From Bacteroidales bacterium (GTDB lineage: Bacteria > Bacteroidota > Bacteroidia > Bacteroidales > JAADJA01), in contig JAGQVE010000022.1 of the NCBI GenBank assembly GCA_020438105.1, positions 27,168 to 65,852 on the forward strand: a DNA stretch of 38,685 bases, given 5' to 3'. Made by a program: the position numbers and the translations under genes. A model generated the notes under the pieces. It was not told the DNA's origin and did no database searches. It worked only from the letters and a program-made list of their open reading frames with translations. Positions 8,903 to 20,400 of the stretch are shown here, in pieces; the stretch's first letter is position 1; each line of letters begins with the position of its first letter.

Positions 8903-11900
8903 TTAATTCGGTATCCATGATTTAAACATCACCGCAGCACCTTTGGCAGGTATCTGGCCTCCGCCTCCAAGGTTGGGTTGCCACAGGCCTGTCTCGTCGG
9001 TGTTCTGTGTTAATCCGTTCATATCATAATCGCCCCCCTTGTAACCGGAGGAGCCTAAGTCCGTTTGCCATACACTGGTCTCATCCGTGTTCTGGATCAA
9101 TCCATTGGCATCCCCATCGGCTGCTACCATGCCCCATACGCCAGGTTCCAGCTCTTTTACTGCATTTACGCCTCCATAGGTTTGGGTGGAGGAGCTCGTA
9201 AAATCATAACTGTATACACCGCCTGACTCGGTTAAGCCATTGGCGCTCATGATTCCCAGGTGGTTCCGGTGGTAGATCACGGCATACAGGTTATTGGTTA
9301 CTGTTACCTCATATAACAGGTTGCTCAATCCGTCGGTGCCTCTGATGCTTCCGTCGTTCATCAGGAATCCTGCCTGGGTGCCGATGATCGTGCCCGAAGT
9401 GGCATTGGCGGCTGTGGTGGCATCACGCAATTGAACCACCACCCAGTCTACTGCTCCGGTAGGGATTGTGCCAACACTTTCGCTACCTGCATACATCCAT
9501 ACCGGGTTGTTGTTGCCGTAATAAGGAAGGCTTGGATTATAGGGCTGGGTTACCGGTACATGACCTGCCGTATTCAGATCTGTGCCCATTTGGTCAGCTA
9601 GGGCATCGTAGGCTCCTTCCAGGAATGCTGTCAGAGCTATCTCAAGGGCTGTCCCTTGTACATTTACTGTATAATCTTCTACTTCGCCAAAGGAAAAGGA
9701 TTCGCAGGCGGTTGGATCACTCGAGAATTTTAAGGATACCCGCATCAGCGTTGGACCTGCTATGGCTTCGTTTGGTATGGTGATATCTGTGTTTAAGCTT
9801 CCTGGACCGGTCGTGCTGCCTAAATCATAGCTCTCACCGGCATCATCAAAATCACAGTCCTGGTTCCAGTCTACAAATATCCAGATGTTTTCTGTCCAGG
9901 TGCCGATTGACCCACATGTGACTGAGGCATTATATAATGATCCGGGTGTTACATCTGTGCTGATCGATGTATAATCTGTATAACCTGTTCCGACTACCGA
10001 GGAATTATTGATCGTATTGAAGGTTACGTTGCTTATCCATTCTTCATCCCCTGTTGAGCCTGATGAGCTGCAATGGGTACAGCTGCCTACATTGATATAA
10101 TCGGTTTTTACTTCCGTATCGGTGCCATAGGCGTTGCTTACTTCAAGCGTTACGCTGTATAATCCAAAATCGGTGAACTGTACTTCTGGGTTCTGGCTGC
10201 TGGAATTGGTACTATTGATATATATCACAGTGTTGGGGCTAAAACTCCAGGTCCAGCTTGTGGGTATGTTGCTCGACTGGTCGGTGAAGACTACATCCGT
10301 ATTGATTACTGGTGTGGTTGTGGAAGCGCTAAAATCAGCTACCGGTGGTACATTCGTATTGTAACATTCTATGCTCGCTATCCATCCGCTGGAGGTTACA
10401 CTCCCATCGGAGGTGAACCGGAAGGTGAGCGCTCCGCTTGTATTGGACGCTGTTACTGTTCCCGGGCTACTGCTGCCGGTGTAGGTGCCCATCAGTGGTG
10501 AGGAGGTGTTCTCGCCGTTATAGATGTATAAATAATCCCATCCTGATTCTATGCTGAAGGAACTGAAGTTAAACCGCATCATGCTACCGCTGGTGCTCGG
10601 GTAAAAGGTTTCTACAAATGTTTCATTGTTGCTGTAGCTACCTGTGGGGCCGCCTGAATCATAAAAGTTTCCCATACATGTGGTTACTGTACCGTTGGTG
10701 ATATTAAACTCTGGGGGTACTACGGTGATATATCCTGTTTTGGTTTCTATATCGTTGCTTCCGCCCTTTGTAACGGTTAGGGTTACATCATAACTGCCTT
10801 CGGTATCATACTGGATAGCCGGTGGTGTTTGACCTACATAACTTGATGGCGTTCCGCCCGGAAAACTCCAGCTCCAGCCGGTTGGATCGCAGGAGGACTG
10901 ATCGGTGAAGCTCACACTGTTGCCTACTACTACTGTCGTTGGAATGCCTATAAAGTCGGCGATCACATTGTTTACAGTAATATAACCTGTTTTGGTTTGT
11001 GAATCCGTATCTATACCGTCACCAACTGTTAATGTAACATTGTAACTTCCGGCAGAGCTATAGCTTATGGCTGGTGGATTTTGACCCACATAAGATGAAG
11101 GACTTCCACCAGGAAAACTCCAGGTCCAGGAAGTAGGAGAACCCAATGACTGATCAGTAAATGTAACTGATCCTCCGGTGCAAACCTCTGTAGGGCTGGC
11201 TGAAAATTCAGCTGTTAATGCCGGAGGTGAGAACTGGAAAACACCTACATAATTTTTTCTACCACCAAAAAACACTTCTCCAATCGACCAAAATGTAACA
11301 TCATCTGCCGGGTCAATGGTCATTTGAGAATAATCACCATAACGAGATGACGGGTCACTGGAAGTTCCATTTGCTATAACTTCCTCTCCAATGGTCATAA
11401 CCCCAAGTGGATCAGAAGCAAAACGTCCGGTATACCTGAGTGCAGGATACAAACTTGTACTTACAGAAGTGTAAGCCAATGCAATATTTCCATTGGCATC
11501 CATACACATGTTTCCACCAAAAGCACTATGCCCACCTGGCTGTGAATAAGTTCCTTCCTGGTAAATTGTCCAGGGATCACCGTCATTAGTTTGACGCAAT
11601 TCGTACCAGCGAATACCGGAATAATCATCACCACCATCCAGATCTACAACAAAGTTAAATACCACAGAATTATGACCACTGAACCGGCGATATTGTGCCA
11701 TATACATGATTGTTGCCTGCAAAGCATCAATATCACTTCCTGAAGGTTGCGGCAGGTTTGAAAAAGAACCACCATCAAATAATCCATCAAATGCGGTTAC
11801 ATTGATTTGCTGGGGAGCTGAAATAGTTGAGCTTCCGGGACTGGTCCAATTAACGTTAATATTCCATATTTTTAGATGATCTGTTGAAACACCACTCCAC

Positions 11901-12790
11901 ACATCATCCTGCATATAAACAATCGGTGCATTACCTGTAGGGGGTAAAGTAGGGCCATTACAATTGAAACCCAGCGGACTGTAAAATCCACTTGTAACTA
12001 TGTTTGTTAATGGGAAGCCTACCATCTGAGCAGATGAAGCACCTGAAAGCATAGCATCTCTCTCAAGAGCGAATACTACCTCGCTTGACCCGGCTGAACC
12101 CTGATCTTTGTTTGAGGTAATATAATATCCATCTGACCAAATTGAATATTTAGGATAATCAGGAAAACTGGATGTTGCCCATTGATATACATACCATCCA
12201 TCGTTTACAGGATCGGGACCTTGAGTTACAGCAACAGTAAACCCATTACTATAAAACTCACTGATAAAAAAGCGATCTGCATAGCGGTCGTACATTACAA
12301 TTGGATCTCCTAAAGTTCCATTTAAAACTGTTCCCAGGGAAGCAGAAGGCGTTAATGCATTTCCTGCCTTATCCCAAATTCTGAATGAACTATTCCAGGC
12401 ATTTAAAAAATGATTCGGACCTACAGCTCCTGTGGGGTCCGTGGGAGTTACGGAAGCACTGGCAGCTTCAAAAACCAAACTGGGTGCTTTACCGGGTGTT
12501 TTATTAACTGCCATTTGTTGCTCCCATAATGGATCATTTCCTTTGGGAAAGCCTTTTCCGGGCACAGCAATATTTTTTCCCCATTTTTTGGGATTCACCT
12601 CAAATGGCTTTTCCTCAGCCTCCAGGAATGTACCATTGCTTATTTGCGAAGCAATTGAAGGAACTTCATACATGGATTGGGATTCTAAAATCAAGGTGGC
12701 TTTCTGTTCGCCATTTAAGTTTTGGGCATTATTAGTTGTGGTGGCAAATACTGCAGCAAATGCCAGTAAAAGGTAAAAAACGTTTTTCAT
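8903..12790 (-). CDS. Secreted passenger-PKD-CUB-GEVED protein with dockerin-like tail
   Basis: A 1295-residue exported protein, counted from the ATG at 12790. An in-frame ATG 42 bp upstream is less likely because MKNVFYLLLAFAAVFA forms a normal signal peptide. Residues ~110-520 are a divergent version of the passenger domain found at 1858-4881 and 17426-21346 (TGAVGPNHFLNAWN, GDPIVMYDRYADRF, DYPKYSIWSDGYY, SRYGDYSQMTIDP). PKD1 covers ~526-606. From residue 611 the protein repeats the tail of the downstream gene: PKD, CUB, PKD, GEVED, and the C-terminal module with two dockerin-like loops. It ends FKSWIPN where the neighbour ends FKSYIPE. It is the first gene of a likely two-gene transcript. 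The function is probably at the cell surface; no enzyme signature is visible in the passenger. Confidence 0.88.
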   Translation of the reverse strand: MKNVFYLLLAFAAVFATTTNNAQNLNGEQKATLILESQSMYEVPSIASQISNGTFLEAEEKPFEVNPKKWGKNIAVPGKGFPKGNDPLWEQQMAVNKTPGKAPSLVFEAASASVTPTDPTGAVGPNHFLNAWNSSFRIWDKAGNALTPSASLGTVLNGTLGDPIVMYDRYADRFFISEFYSNGFTVAVTQGPDPVNDGWYVYQWATSSFPDYPKYSIWSDGYYITSNKDQGSAGSSEVVFALERDAMLSGASSAQMVGFPLTNIVTSGFYSPLGFNCNGPTLPPTGNAPIVYMQDDVWSGVSTDHLKIWNINVNWTSPGSSTISAPQQINVTAFDGLFDGGSFSNLPQPSGSDIDALQATIMYMAQYRRFSGHNSVVFNFVVDLDGGDDYSGIRWYELRQTNDGDPWTIYQEGTYSQPGGHSAFGGNMCMDANGNIALAYTSVSTSLYPALRYTGRFASDPLGVMTIGEEVIANGTSSDPSSRYGDYSQMTIDPADDVTFWSIGEVFFGGRKNYVGVFQFSPPALTAEFSASPTEVCTGGSVTFTDQSLGSPTSWTWSFPGGSPSSYVGQNPPAISYSSAGSYNVTLTVGDGIDTDSQTKTGYITVNNVIADFIGIPTTVVVGNSVSFTDQSSCDPTGWSWSFPGGTPSSYVGQTPPAIQYDTEGSYDVTLTVTKGGSNDIETKTGYITVVPPEFNITNGTVTTCMGNFYDSGGPTGSYSNNETFVETFYPSTSGSMMRFNFSSFSIESGWDYLYIYNGENTSSPLMGTYTGSSSPGTVTASNTSGALTFRFTSDGSVTSSGWIASIECYNTNVPPVADFSASTTTPVINTDVVFTDQSSNIPTSWTWSFSPNTVIYINSTNSSSQNPEVQFTDFGLYSVTLEVSNAYGTDTEVKTDYINVGSCTHCSSSGSTGDEEWISNVTFNTINNSSVVGTGYTDYTSISTDVTPGSLYNASVTCGSIGTWTENIWIFVDWNQDCDFDDAGESYDLGSTTGPGSLNTDITIPNEAIAGPTLMRVSLKFSSDPTACESFSFGEVEDYTVNVQGTALEIALTAFLEGAYDALADQMGTDLNTAGHVPVTQPYNPSLPYYGNNNPVWMYAGSESVGTIPTGAVDWVVVQLRDATTAANATSGTIIGTQAGFLMNDGSIRGTDGLSNLLYEVTVTNNLYAVIYHRNHLGIMSANGLTESGGVYSYDFTSSSTQTYGGVNAVKELEPGVWGMVAADGDANGLIQNTDETSVWQTDLGSSGYKGGDYDMNGLTQNTDETGLWQPNLGGGGQIPAKGAAVMFKSWIPN
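8917..10962 (-). repeat. 2046-bp direct repeat, copy B
   Basis: The second copy of the block at 5069-7114. The right boundary falls at the start of the PKD2 codons (after gcga the sequences part: tcacattg here, aaacatta in copy A); the left boundary is a few codons before the stop. Such sharp edges point to a recent duplication or conversion tract. Confidence 0.95.
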
Positions 12791-13058
12791 GATAATTTTT
12801 TTTTGAACAACCTGAAAAAATTTACATAACAATTTTCTAAGTACTCTTCAGCAGCACATATGAGGGTAAATAAAAATAAGCGTGTAATGGTTGATTTGTA
12901 GTCAGAACAAATGCGGGCGCTAAGGTAATAAGATTTTATTTATAAAAAAACCTATGCTCATAAGGCAATAAAAATATTGTCGTAGTCCAAAAATCGAATA
13001 ATAAAAAAGCCTTCCAAATATGAAAGGCTTTACGGAATTAAGTAATAAATATTCTTTT
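12791..13058. other. Intergenic spacer between secreted-protein genes
   Basis: This AT-rich spacer carries the promoter region for the gene starting at 12790 and the terminator of the gene ending at 13059. A weak -7-like element (TACCTTAG on the - strand at 12920-12927, one mismatch) is present. I see no gene. Confidence 0.5.
13006..13031 (-). terminator. Terminator after the 1373-aa T9SS protein gene
   Basis: AAAGCCTT (13006-13013) pairs with AAGGCTTT (13024-13031). On the - strand the stem is followed by a T-run, 28 bp after the stop codon. Confidence 0.82.
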
Positions 13059-16000
13059 CTATTCAACAAACACCTTTTGTGTAATTATCAAGTCATCAAA
13101 TTGTGCTTTTACTACATAGTAGCCTGGTTCCGTACTTAACTGGATCCTGGTTTGAGATTGGTTGATATTTTCCTTGCTGTAAACCTCGTGTCCGAGAATA
13201 TCATAAATTACAACCTGTCGGATTATGCTCTTTTCGGTAAGAACGTAAACATAGTCCTTCCATGAATAGATAGATTGACTGGCCAACTCATTAGGTTCAA
13301 ATCCGGTCATCATATCCTGGAAATGTAGATTAAACCGATGTGCATCATCTTCAGGAGATGCAATAAATTCATAGGTTGTTTCATCATCCAGTTCTGTAAA
13401 AGTACCGGTTGCCAAATCTTCAAGGATCACTGTAACTCCATAATCAGTCATACCTCTGAATTCGCTTGTTGAAATGGAATATGCTCCTTCGGCACCAACT
13501 TGAAGGCCTAATGGCACAACCAATCCATTTTTAACCATGGGTAATGTTGACACTGAATACAGGTCGCCATCCTGACCATATGCATATATTTGCGGACTTT
13601 CAGCATATCCCCAGCGTTTTTGGAGATCAAATTTTGGATCAAGTCCTTCTGTTGCCTCGGGTGTAAAGTCAATCCAAACATAATCCTTATCATTGTTGCC
13701 TTCCACTTTTAGTCGAACAGCCTGGTGAATGATTGTTTGCGTTGATTTATAGATGGTTTGATTATCATGTACCCTTTCGGCCTGAGGAATGGTGAGTGAA
13801 GCAGATCCGGTGGATGCCCGCACCCAAAATCCCTGACCAACAGGAATATTTCCATTGGTTAACGGACTTCCTTCAGTAGGCCATACTTCGCTTGTTGCTG
13901 CATTAAAGCATCCATCATTTCCATCCTGGTGAACACAAGCCCATTCAAACATGTCTGTTTTGCTCCAACTGTTGTTCCATACAAGCATTGATGGATAAGG
14001 ATTTCCTACCAGGTTCCAGCCAACTTTCGGACTTGCCGGGGTATAGCTGAATGAGGATAAATTGAAGTCGCCGGTATTTAATGCCCCGGTATAGGTAACT
14101 GTTTTGGGTCCTGTTAAAGCATCGGAAGCCCATGCAGCATAACCCTGGTTTGCAATCATCGGTGTTGTTAAGGGTTCGATGAGGTAAGTCCAGGTATCCG
14201 TAGGTTCATTATATTCTTTTAAATACACACTCAAAAAGGTATTGATCGTGGCACCATCCACAGGAGGGCTAACGAGGTGCCACATTTCACTTTCGATATA
14301 TTGTTCAACACTTGATGAGCCACTAACAGAGGTATTTCCATTATCGAGGAAAGAACCTGCATTATTATGATCAGCTTCAAATAAGGTATTTCCTGAAACG
14401 GTAAAGGAAGAAGTTACATATGCAGTAGCTTTTCCGCGTACACCAATATTAAAATCTCCGCCAACAGATACATCATCGCTTTGTGAACCTGCTGATTCAG
14501 TTGTGAACAAGCCGGTATTAACATTTAAATCATTACTCACTATTAAGCCTGTAACATCTCCTTCAGGATTTGTCCGGAATTCAGCATCATCAGGTCCGTT
14601 TATTGAAAGGTTATAAGCTGATGCATAATTCCCTGCACCCCATGTCGAAGCCATGATATAAAAAGGACCGGTTCCATCTGTTCCGAGCATATTGATAGTG
14701 CCATCTGTCATTGTCCAGTCATCGCTGCTATTGCGATAAGTATCTCCGATATTAATTTCAACCGGACCATCCATGATTCCAACAATGTCAAAATTCGACC
14801 AAATAATTGAGCCATTGGCATTAATGGTTCCTCCGGACAACTGGATCGTTCCTTTTGACCAAACCGTTGATGAATTTCGGTACCAGTTATAAAAAGTCCA
14901 GGTACCGCTATTGATATCGGTTAAAGAACCTATTTCAGAATAATAATCACCTGATAGATTACAATTACCACCATTGAGTGTAAATGAGCCACTTGCTCCC
15001 TGTCCATTCTCCATAAACCCAAGGACGTTGAGGTCACCGGTTGCATCCACTGTTATTGCACCACCATCTTCTATAGATAATGATTTACAGGTTGCAAATC
15101 CATCAATTACAGGATAATTAGGCGCTCCCGCAGGTATCACTACAGAAGTTGCAATTCCGGGAACGAGTCCATCACTCCAGTTTCCTGTATTATCCCAGTC
15201 CGAATCAACAATTCCTGTCCATGAACCGGTTGCAATTGCAGCATTAGTAATTACTATATCGTCAATTGCCCAAAACCATGACCAGTCACCGGTCCAGGTC
15301 CAACGAAAATATACCTGTGATTGACCAGCAACATAGGCGGATACATCATAGGTTTCAATTTGTGCATTGGCAGTAGTTGCCGTCCAGTTGTCGATCGTTG
15401 TCCATGAGCCACCGCCATTGGTACTTAAAGAAAATTCAGCAGCGCCACCAAAACCACTCAGGAAATAATGCTCAAACTGAATATATACGGTTGATTCAGC
15501 CGAAAAATCAAACAAAGGAGTGATCAGGTCAGCATCTTCCGCCATTCCGTTATTGGTATAATTATCACTGTCAAATATGGCAAACCCATTGGCTGCTGAA
15601 GAAGTTCCGATACTTCTTAAACCAGGATTATCAAATTCCCAAACTTCACCATTTCCCATGTTGTCGATATTTTGCCAGCACGATGGTATTACACCTCCGG
15701 TATTGAAATCTTCATTCCAGGGAAGCGTAGAAACGGTACAATCTATAACCTCAATGTAATCTGTTTTGATTTCGTCATCCGCGCCTCCGGAATTAGACGC
15801 AGTAAGTGTAACCGTGTACAGACCTGTTGCCGTAAATTGCACCTGTGGATTTTGTGAAGATGAATTTGTCCCACCGGTATAGGTTACCGTTGCCGGACTG
15901 ATTGACCAGTTCCAGGCGGTTGGAATATTTGTTGAAAGATCAGTGAATGATACTGTTTGATTAACTCCTGCGCTGGTTAAATCTGCTGTAAAGTCAGCAA

Positions 16001-17180
16001 CCGGTGCCACCGGTGGTATACATGAAATAGTTGCCTCCCAGCCGGCCTGGTTATTCCAATTGTTCGAATGGAAATAAAAAGTAAGTGCACCCGCAGAATT
16101 TGTGGAATTTACCGTCCCGGGTGAATTTGAACCATAGTATTGGCCGATCAAGGTTGCTGAAGTATTTTCCCCATCATATATCTCTAAGTAGTCGGTCAAA
16201 TTACCATTAAAAAGATTTTGTACTACAAAAGAGCTAAACGCCGCCTGAACCTGGTAACCTGAGCCTGAAGCATAAATGGTATAAGTATAATTTTCACCGT
16301 TTGAATAGTTGCTTCCCGATCCACCGGAATCATAAAAGGTTCCTTCGCACGCGGTTATGCTTCCATTTGAAATGATAATATCAGGGGGTAAAACATCAAT
16401 ATAATCAACTTTAACTTCTGAATCCTCACCGATGCTGTTGGTGGCTGATAAGGTAACAGTATATAATCCGCTGGCATCGAACTGCACTTGTGGATTTTGC
16501 GAATTTTGATCGGTTCCACTAAGATAAGTGACCGAAGGAGGGCTGAATGACCAGTTCCATGAATCAGGATAATTGGATGAAAGATCTGTAAAATTTACAG
16601 CATCGCCAATAAACGGATTGGTATTATCAGCGCTAAATTCAGCAACAGGTGGACTCGAAATAATGGTTCCCTGGACCACAACATTGTCAAACCGGTGGTA
16701 TTCACTGTTTGAATTGTTATTCATGCGAACCCTGAGTACCAGGTATGTTCCCGCTAATCCTGATTGCGAGGCTGTAGCACTCGTAAAATCGTTAGTCAGG
16801 TATCCATTGGTTGCAAAGTCAGTTTCCGAACCCCCATCCACCTGGTAGGTGGTTTGAATGTAATCCGAGTTCTCCATGCTTCCTGCTTCAGATAGATCAA
16901 CGGTAATTGTTACGTTTACATAACCACTGATGTTAATCGATTCGGAAGTCCATACTGCTTCGCTATCCACTTCTTTTCCTTCCATTCTATTGGATCTTAC
17001 TTCAAACCAGTCAGGACTGGGAGGAATTGCCAAAGTCCATTTTGCAGGTGAACCCGGTCCAACGGTTGTACCGTCAGCATAGGTGAAATCTTCTGACCAA
17101 ATGGTTGTTTGAGAAAATGTTTGTAAGCTAAAAATCGATAATAACCCGAAAATTATCAAGGGTAAAAATACTCTTTTCAT
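13059..17180 (-). CDS. T9SS-secreted PKD-CUB-PKD multidomain surface protein
   Basis: A 1373-residue exported protein. The signal peptide covers residues 1-24. A jelly-roll-like N-terminal domain (~25-172) is followed by PKD (~177-263), CUB (~267-387, ACEGTFYDSGG to GWEATISC), PKD (~393-478), a MAM-like jelly roll (~481-645, LPWNEDFNTGG to WFWAIDDIVI), and a segment with W-x-x-x-GNWSDGLVP and beta-helix-like repeats (~650-960). Next comes a pre-tail module (WHLVSPPV, GWNLVGNPYPS, IPQAERVH, ESPQIYAY, VILEDLATG), and last a T9SS type A sorting domain (~1290-1373, VVIYDILGHEVYS to GYYVVKAQF). Type A tails direct export through the type IX system and are usually cleaved by PorU. The CUB and PKD units resemble those of the neighbours but are clearly diverged. 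The likely role is adhesion or carbohydrate binding; no catalytic signature is seen. Confidence 0.88.
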   Translation of the reverse strand: MKRVFLPLIIFGLLSIFSLQTFSQTTIWSEDFTYADGTTVGPGSPAKWTLAIPPSPDWFEVRSNRMEGKEVDSEAVWTSESINISGYVNVTITVDLSEAGSMENSDYIQTTYQVDGGSETDFATNGYLTNDFTSATASQSGLAGTYLVLRVRMNNNSNSEYHRFDNVVVQGTIISSPPVAEFSADNTNPFIGDAVNFTDLSSNYPDSWNWSFSPPSVTYLSGTDQNSQNPQVQFDASGLYTVTLSATNSIGEDSEVKVDYIDVLPPDIIISNGSITACEGTFYDSGGSGSNYSNGENYTYTIYASGSGYQVQAAFSSFVVQNLFNGNLTDYLEIYDGENTSATLIGQYYGSNSPGTVNSTNSAGALTFYFHSNNWNNQAGWEATISCIPPVAPVADFTADLTSAGVNQTVSFTDLSTNIPTAWNWSISPATVTYTGGTNSSSQNPQVQFTATGLYTVTLTASNSGGADDEIKTDYIEVIDCTVSTLPWNEDFNTGGVIPSCWQNIDNMGNGEVWEFDNPGLRSIGTSSAANGFAIFDSDNYTNNGMAEDADLITPLFDFSAESTVYIQFEHYFLSGFGGAAEFSLSTNGGGSWTTIDNWTATTANAQIETYDVSAYVAGQSQVYFRWTWTGDWSWFWAIDDIVITNAAIATGSWTGIVDSDWDNTGNWSDGLVPGIATSVVIPAGAPNYPVIDGFATCKSLSIEDGGAITVDATGDLNVLGFMENGQGASGSFTLNGGNCNLSGDYYSEIGSLTDINSGTWTFYNWYRNSSTVWSKGTIQLSGGTINANGSIIWSNFDIVGIMDGPVEINIGDTYRNSSDDWTMTDGTINMLGTDGTGPFYIMASTWGAGNYASAYNLSINGPDDAEFRTNPEGDVTGLIVSNDLNVNTGLFTTESAGSQSDDVSVGGDFNIGVRGKATAYVTSSFTVSGNTLFEADHNNAGSFLDNGNTSVSGSSSVEQYIESEMWHLVSPPVDGATINTFLSVYLKEYNEPTDTWTYLIEPLTTPMIANQGYAAWASDALTGPKTVTYTGALNTGDFNLSSFSYTPASPKVGWNLVGNPYPSMLVWNNSWSKTDMFEWACVHQDGNDGCFNAATSEVWPTEGSPLTNGNIPVGQGFWVRASTGSASLTIPQAERVHDNQTIYKSTQTIIHQAVRLKVEGNNDKDYVWIDFTPEATEGLDPKFDLQKRWGYAESPQIYAYGQDGDLYSVSTLPMVKNGLVVPLGLQVGAEGAYSISTSEFRGMTDYGVTVILEDLATGTFTELDDETTYEFIASPEDDAHRFNLHFQDMMTGFEPNELASQSIYSWKDYVYVLTEKSIIRQVVIYDILGHEVYSKENINQSQTRIQLSTEPGYYVVKAQFDDLIITQKVFVE

Positions 17181-17376
17181 AATATTCCCTAATTAGTTGC
17201 AATTTATAATGACCTGAATTTGAAAGGTTATTCCCTAAACCTTTAAAATGATTCATGGATACGCACATAAGAGTGCAATGTTTCCTTTTTAAAAAATTGA
17301 TTTCGAAATTAGTTGTTTGAAATTGTTTAAACTTAGACTAAATAGGAACTTTTCAACCATTTGAAGTGAAAAAAAA

Positions 17377-17403
17377 AGCCTTTTGAAATTGATTCAAAAG
17401 GCT
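17377..17403 (-). terminator. Terminator after the 1306-aa T9SS protein gene
   Basis: AGCCTTTTGAA (17377-17387) and TTCAAAAGGCT (17393-17403) form a perfect 11-bp stem with a 5-nt loop. A long A-run on its left gives a T-run on the - strand, just past the stop codon at 17426. Confidence 0.88.
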
Positions 17404-17425
17404 CTAATAATATTGTATCTGCTTA

Positions 17426-20400
17426 TTATTTTATGATCAGTTTTTTCTCCAATTGCTTATCGCCAAATAATCCTTTAAGAATATAAACACCTGCAGGAAG
17501 GTTATGAATAATTGTCAGTTTTTGCTGATTCTCCATTTGCCTGTCAGTAACAGGTTGCCCCAGCATGTTATAAACCGAAACAACCCCTGAAACGGGTTTA
17601 TTAAATTCAATGTGAATTTGCTGACTACCGGCATACACACTGTAAACAAGGTCATCAGCAACATCAATGCTGGTTGTAATCTCATCAAAATATAAATTAA
17701 ACCGATGTTCAATATCTCCCGGACTGGCCGAAAACTGATAGGTATTATTTTCCAGTAAATTTGAAGCCGTTCCTGTAACTAAATCTTCCAGAATAATATA
17801 AGCAATATCATCTAACCCCTGGACCTCCGATAAACTCAAAGCGTGAATTCCAGCTGTTCCGGCCTTATATCCCAGCTCAATTTGAGTTTCTGAAGTTATC
17901 TGTGAAATAAGATTTATGCTTAATTTTTCATCCTCCGTCAATTGAAAAATTTGAGGTGCTTCTTCAATACCATCCAGTTGATATGCATCAAATTGTCCAT
18001 CATAACCGGGCAATGCATTTTCGATCTGTCCAAAGATAAACCCATCATTAAAATTATTAATGTGGGCGTTGAGCTTGATTGATGGAATGTCGGATTTATT
18101 TTTATAATTACCAAGCGTGGAATGTGTTCGGGCACTTACAGGAAATTGAAGCACAGGATTCAGGGCATTGGCTTTAACAAAAAATCCCTGCATAGCCGGA
18201 ACATACCTTGATCCATTATTGGCGATTCCCGTAACCGGATTATAAGTTGCATAGCCTACACCATTCCATGTGTAAACGGTGTAATCAAGATTAGTCCATG
18301 TGTAGCCAGGAAGTACATTTCCGGGGGCTCCCAAATCAATAGCAGATGCAAATGGATTTCCAACCATATTCCATCCCTCTGTAGCTCCTAACCCGTCGGC
18401 TCCCGGGTCGGTGGCGTATAAGGCAGGGGTTACCGCTCCTGTATTAAGGCCACCGAGCGAGTAGCCAATCGTAGGATTTCCAAGTGTGGACCACATTTCA
18501 TAGCCTGTACCTACGCGCATCAATGAATCAAGGGCTATAATATATTCCCAGGAATAGGTTGATTCTTTCCAGTATTTTAGATAAATACCTGTGAAAAGCG
18601 CTGAGACTTCCGAAGCAACAGGCGATGAAATAAAGTGCCATCTGTTGTCGATGTAGTTATTCTCCACCGTTGTGGTGCCTGAAACACTGAGTGTGCCGTT
18701 ATCAATAAAAGATCCCGTTCGGCCGGAGGAAGTGGAAAGCGTAAGATCATTCCCAATATTTAGGGTTTTTCCAGTTCCGTTAGTTAGAAATGAATGTGAA
18801 TTAACTGTGAGATCATTAGAAACTGCAACATCACAATCTGTTATAACTTCGGCATCGGTTTTATCAATCTGCAAATTATAAAATGATAAACTAACGTTGG
18901 CTCCAGTAGTGTAGTATAAGGTTCCGTTCCAGGAATAATTTGAAAAAATGGTGCCGGTACCAGGTTGATTACCTGTTGAAGCCACACCGCAATTGATTGT
19001 AATATTTGGATCAAAAAACGAGTTGGATCCGGTAGTGAATAAAATCAACCCACCAGTAGTGTATGCTGAAATGAAAATTCCATATGTTGAACCTGCCAGA
19101 ATTGTAAGAGGGACATCAGGTATTACATGGGTAGCTGCGTTACCCCCTGATCCAGTAACTACTTTAGTAGATCCGAGCTTTATCCATCCTGTTGAAGAAC
19201 TTGTATGACCAACATAAGTATCAGTTCGATACCAAATTTCAATATTTACCGAGCCGGTAGTATAGCAGTTTAAGTCAAAGGCATCAATAGTAATATCATT
19301 GCTGTTTGTAACGATATCAAAATAATTTGAATTTGAATAACTCGTTGCCTGGTATAAAGTTGCTCTCTCCCAAGCTGTGAGTGGAGCAGATGAAATCATA
19401 CCGGCAGAATTCCCATTCATTACCACTGTACCTGTTCCCGGTGAAAATTGTCCGTCAACAGTCCAATCTCCACCCACATAGATATTACTGGCTCCGGTAG
19501 AATTAAGGGCGGTACCTTCAGAAACTTCAACATCACCTGTTACGGTGAGCATAGCATTACCATTAACCGTGAGATTATTAACAGTTAATCCGGTAATTAA
19601 ATCTCCAATCACAACTGGCCAGTTTGAAGGTGTTGGGGAACTGTTAATTATAACATCGTCGCTTCGGTAGGGTACTGAACCGTCGCTCCAGTTATTGGGA
19701 TCAAGCCATATAGTTGACCCGGTTCCGGTCCACACATCAGCAACTGGGGCAGTCCCAAATTGCAAACTGGCTATTCTTGTTTTCCAGGCGTAACTTCCAC
19801 CAGGGTTAACATATTCCTGTGTGTACCAAAAAGTGTAATCATCTTCCGGATCAACTGACATCATGCTGTAATCGCCCCATCGGTAAGTTCCGGTTTGATT
19901 ACCTGACCCGGTTACAATAGTGGTTTCGGGTTGTCCCATTGAGCCCGGGGTATCCCCCGACAATCGGCCGGTGTAGCGAATAGATGGAGATAATGAACTA
20001 CTCGAAACAGAATATCCGAGGGCAATATCACCATTCCGATTCATGGCTATACTTGCCAGCCATCTACTGTGGCTATCACTGGGAGCATAAGTGCCTTGCT
20101 GGAAAAGGGTCCATCCTCCGCCATAATTGCGCAATTCATACCATCTGATTCCAGCCCGGTTCGACCCAACATTTACAGTATGGTTGGTAAGCATCACCTT
20201 GTACGTTCCAAAATCTCGGAACTGCAAACGATACATCAACCGATCTTCAAGCGGATCAAGGGTTTGAGATGTACCGGGTTGTACAATATCTGTTGAAAAA
20301 CTATTATTAATAGAAGCAACATTGATATTGGTAGGGCCACTAAATGTGGAGGAGGCAGGTGTTATCCAGTTCGCAGAAAACTGATACATCCTCAACCTGT

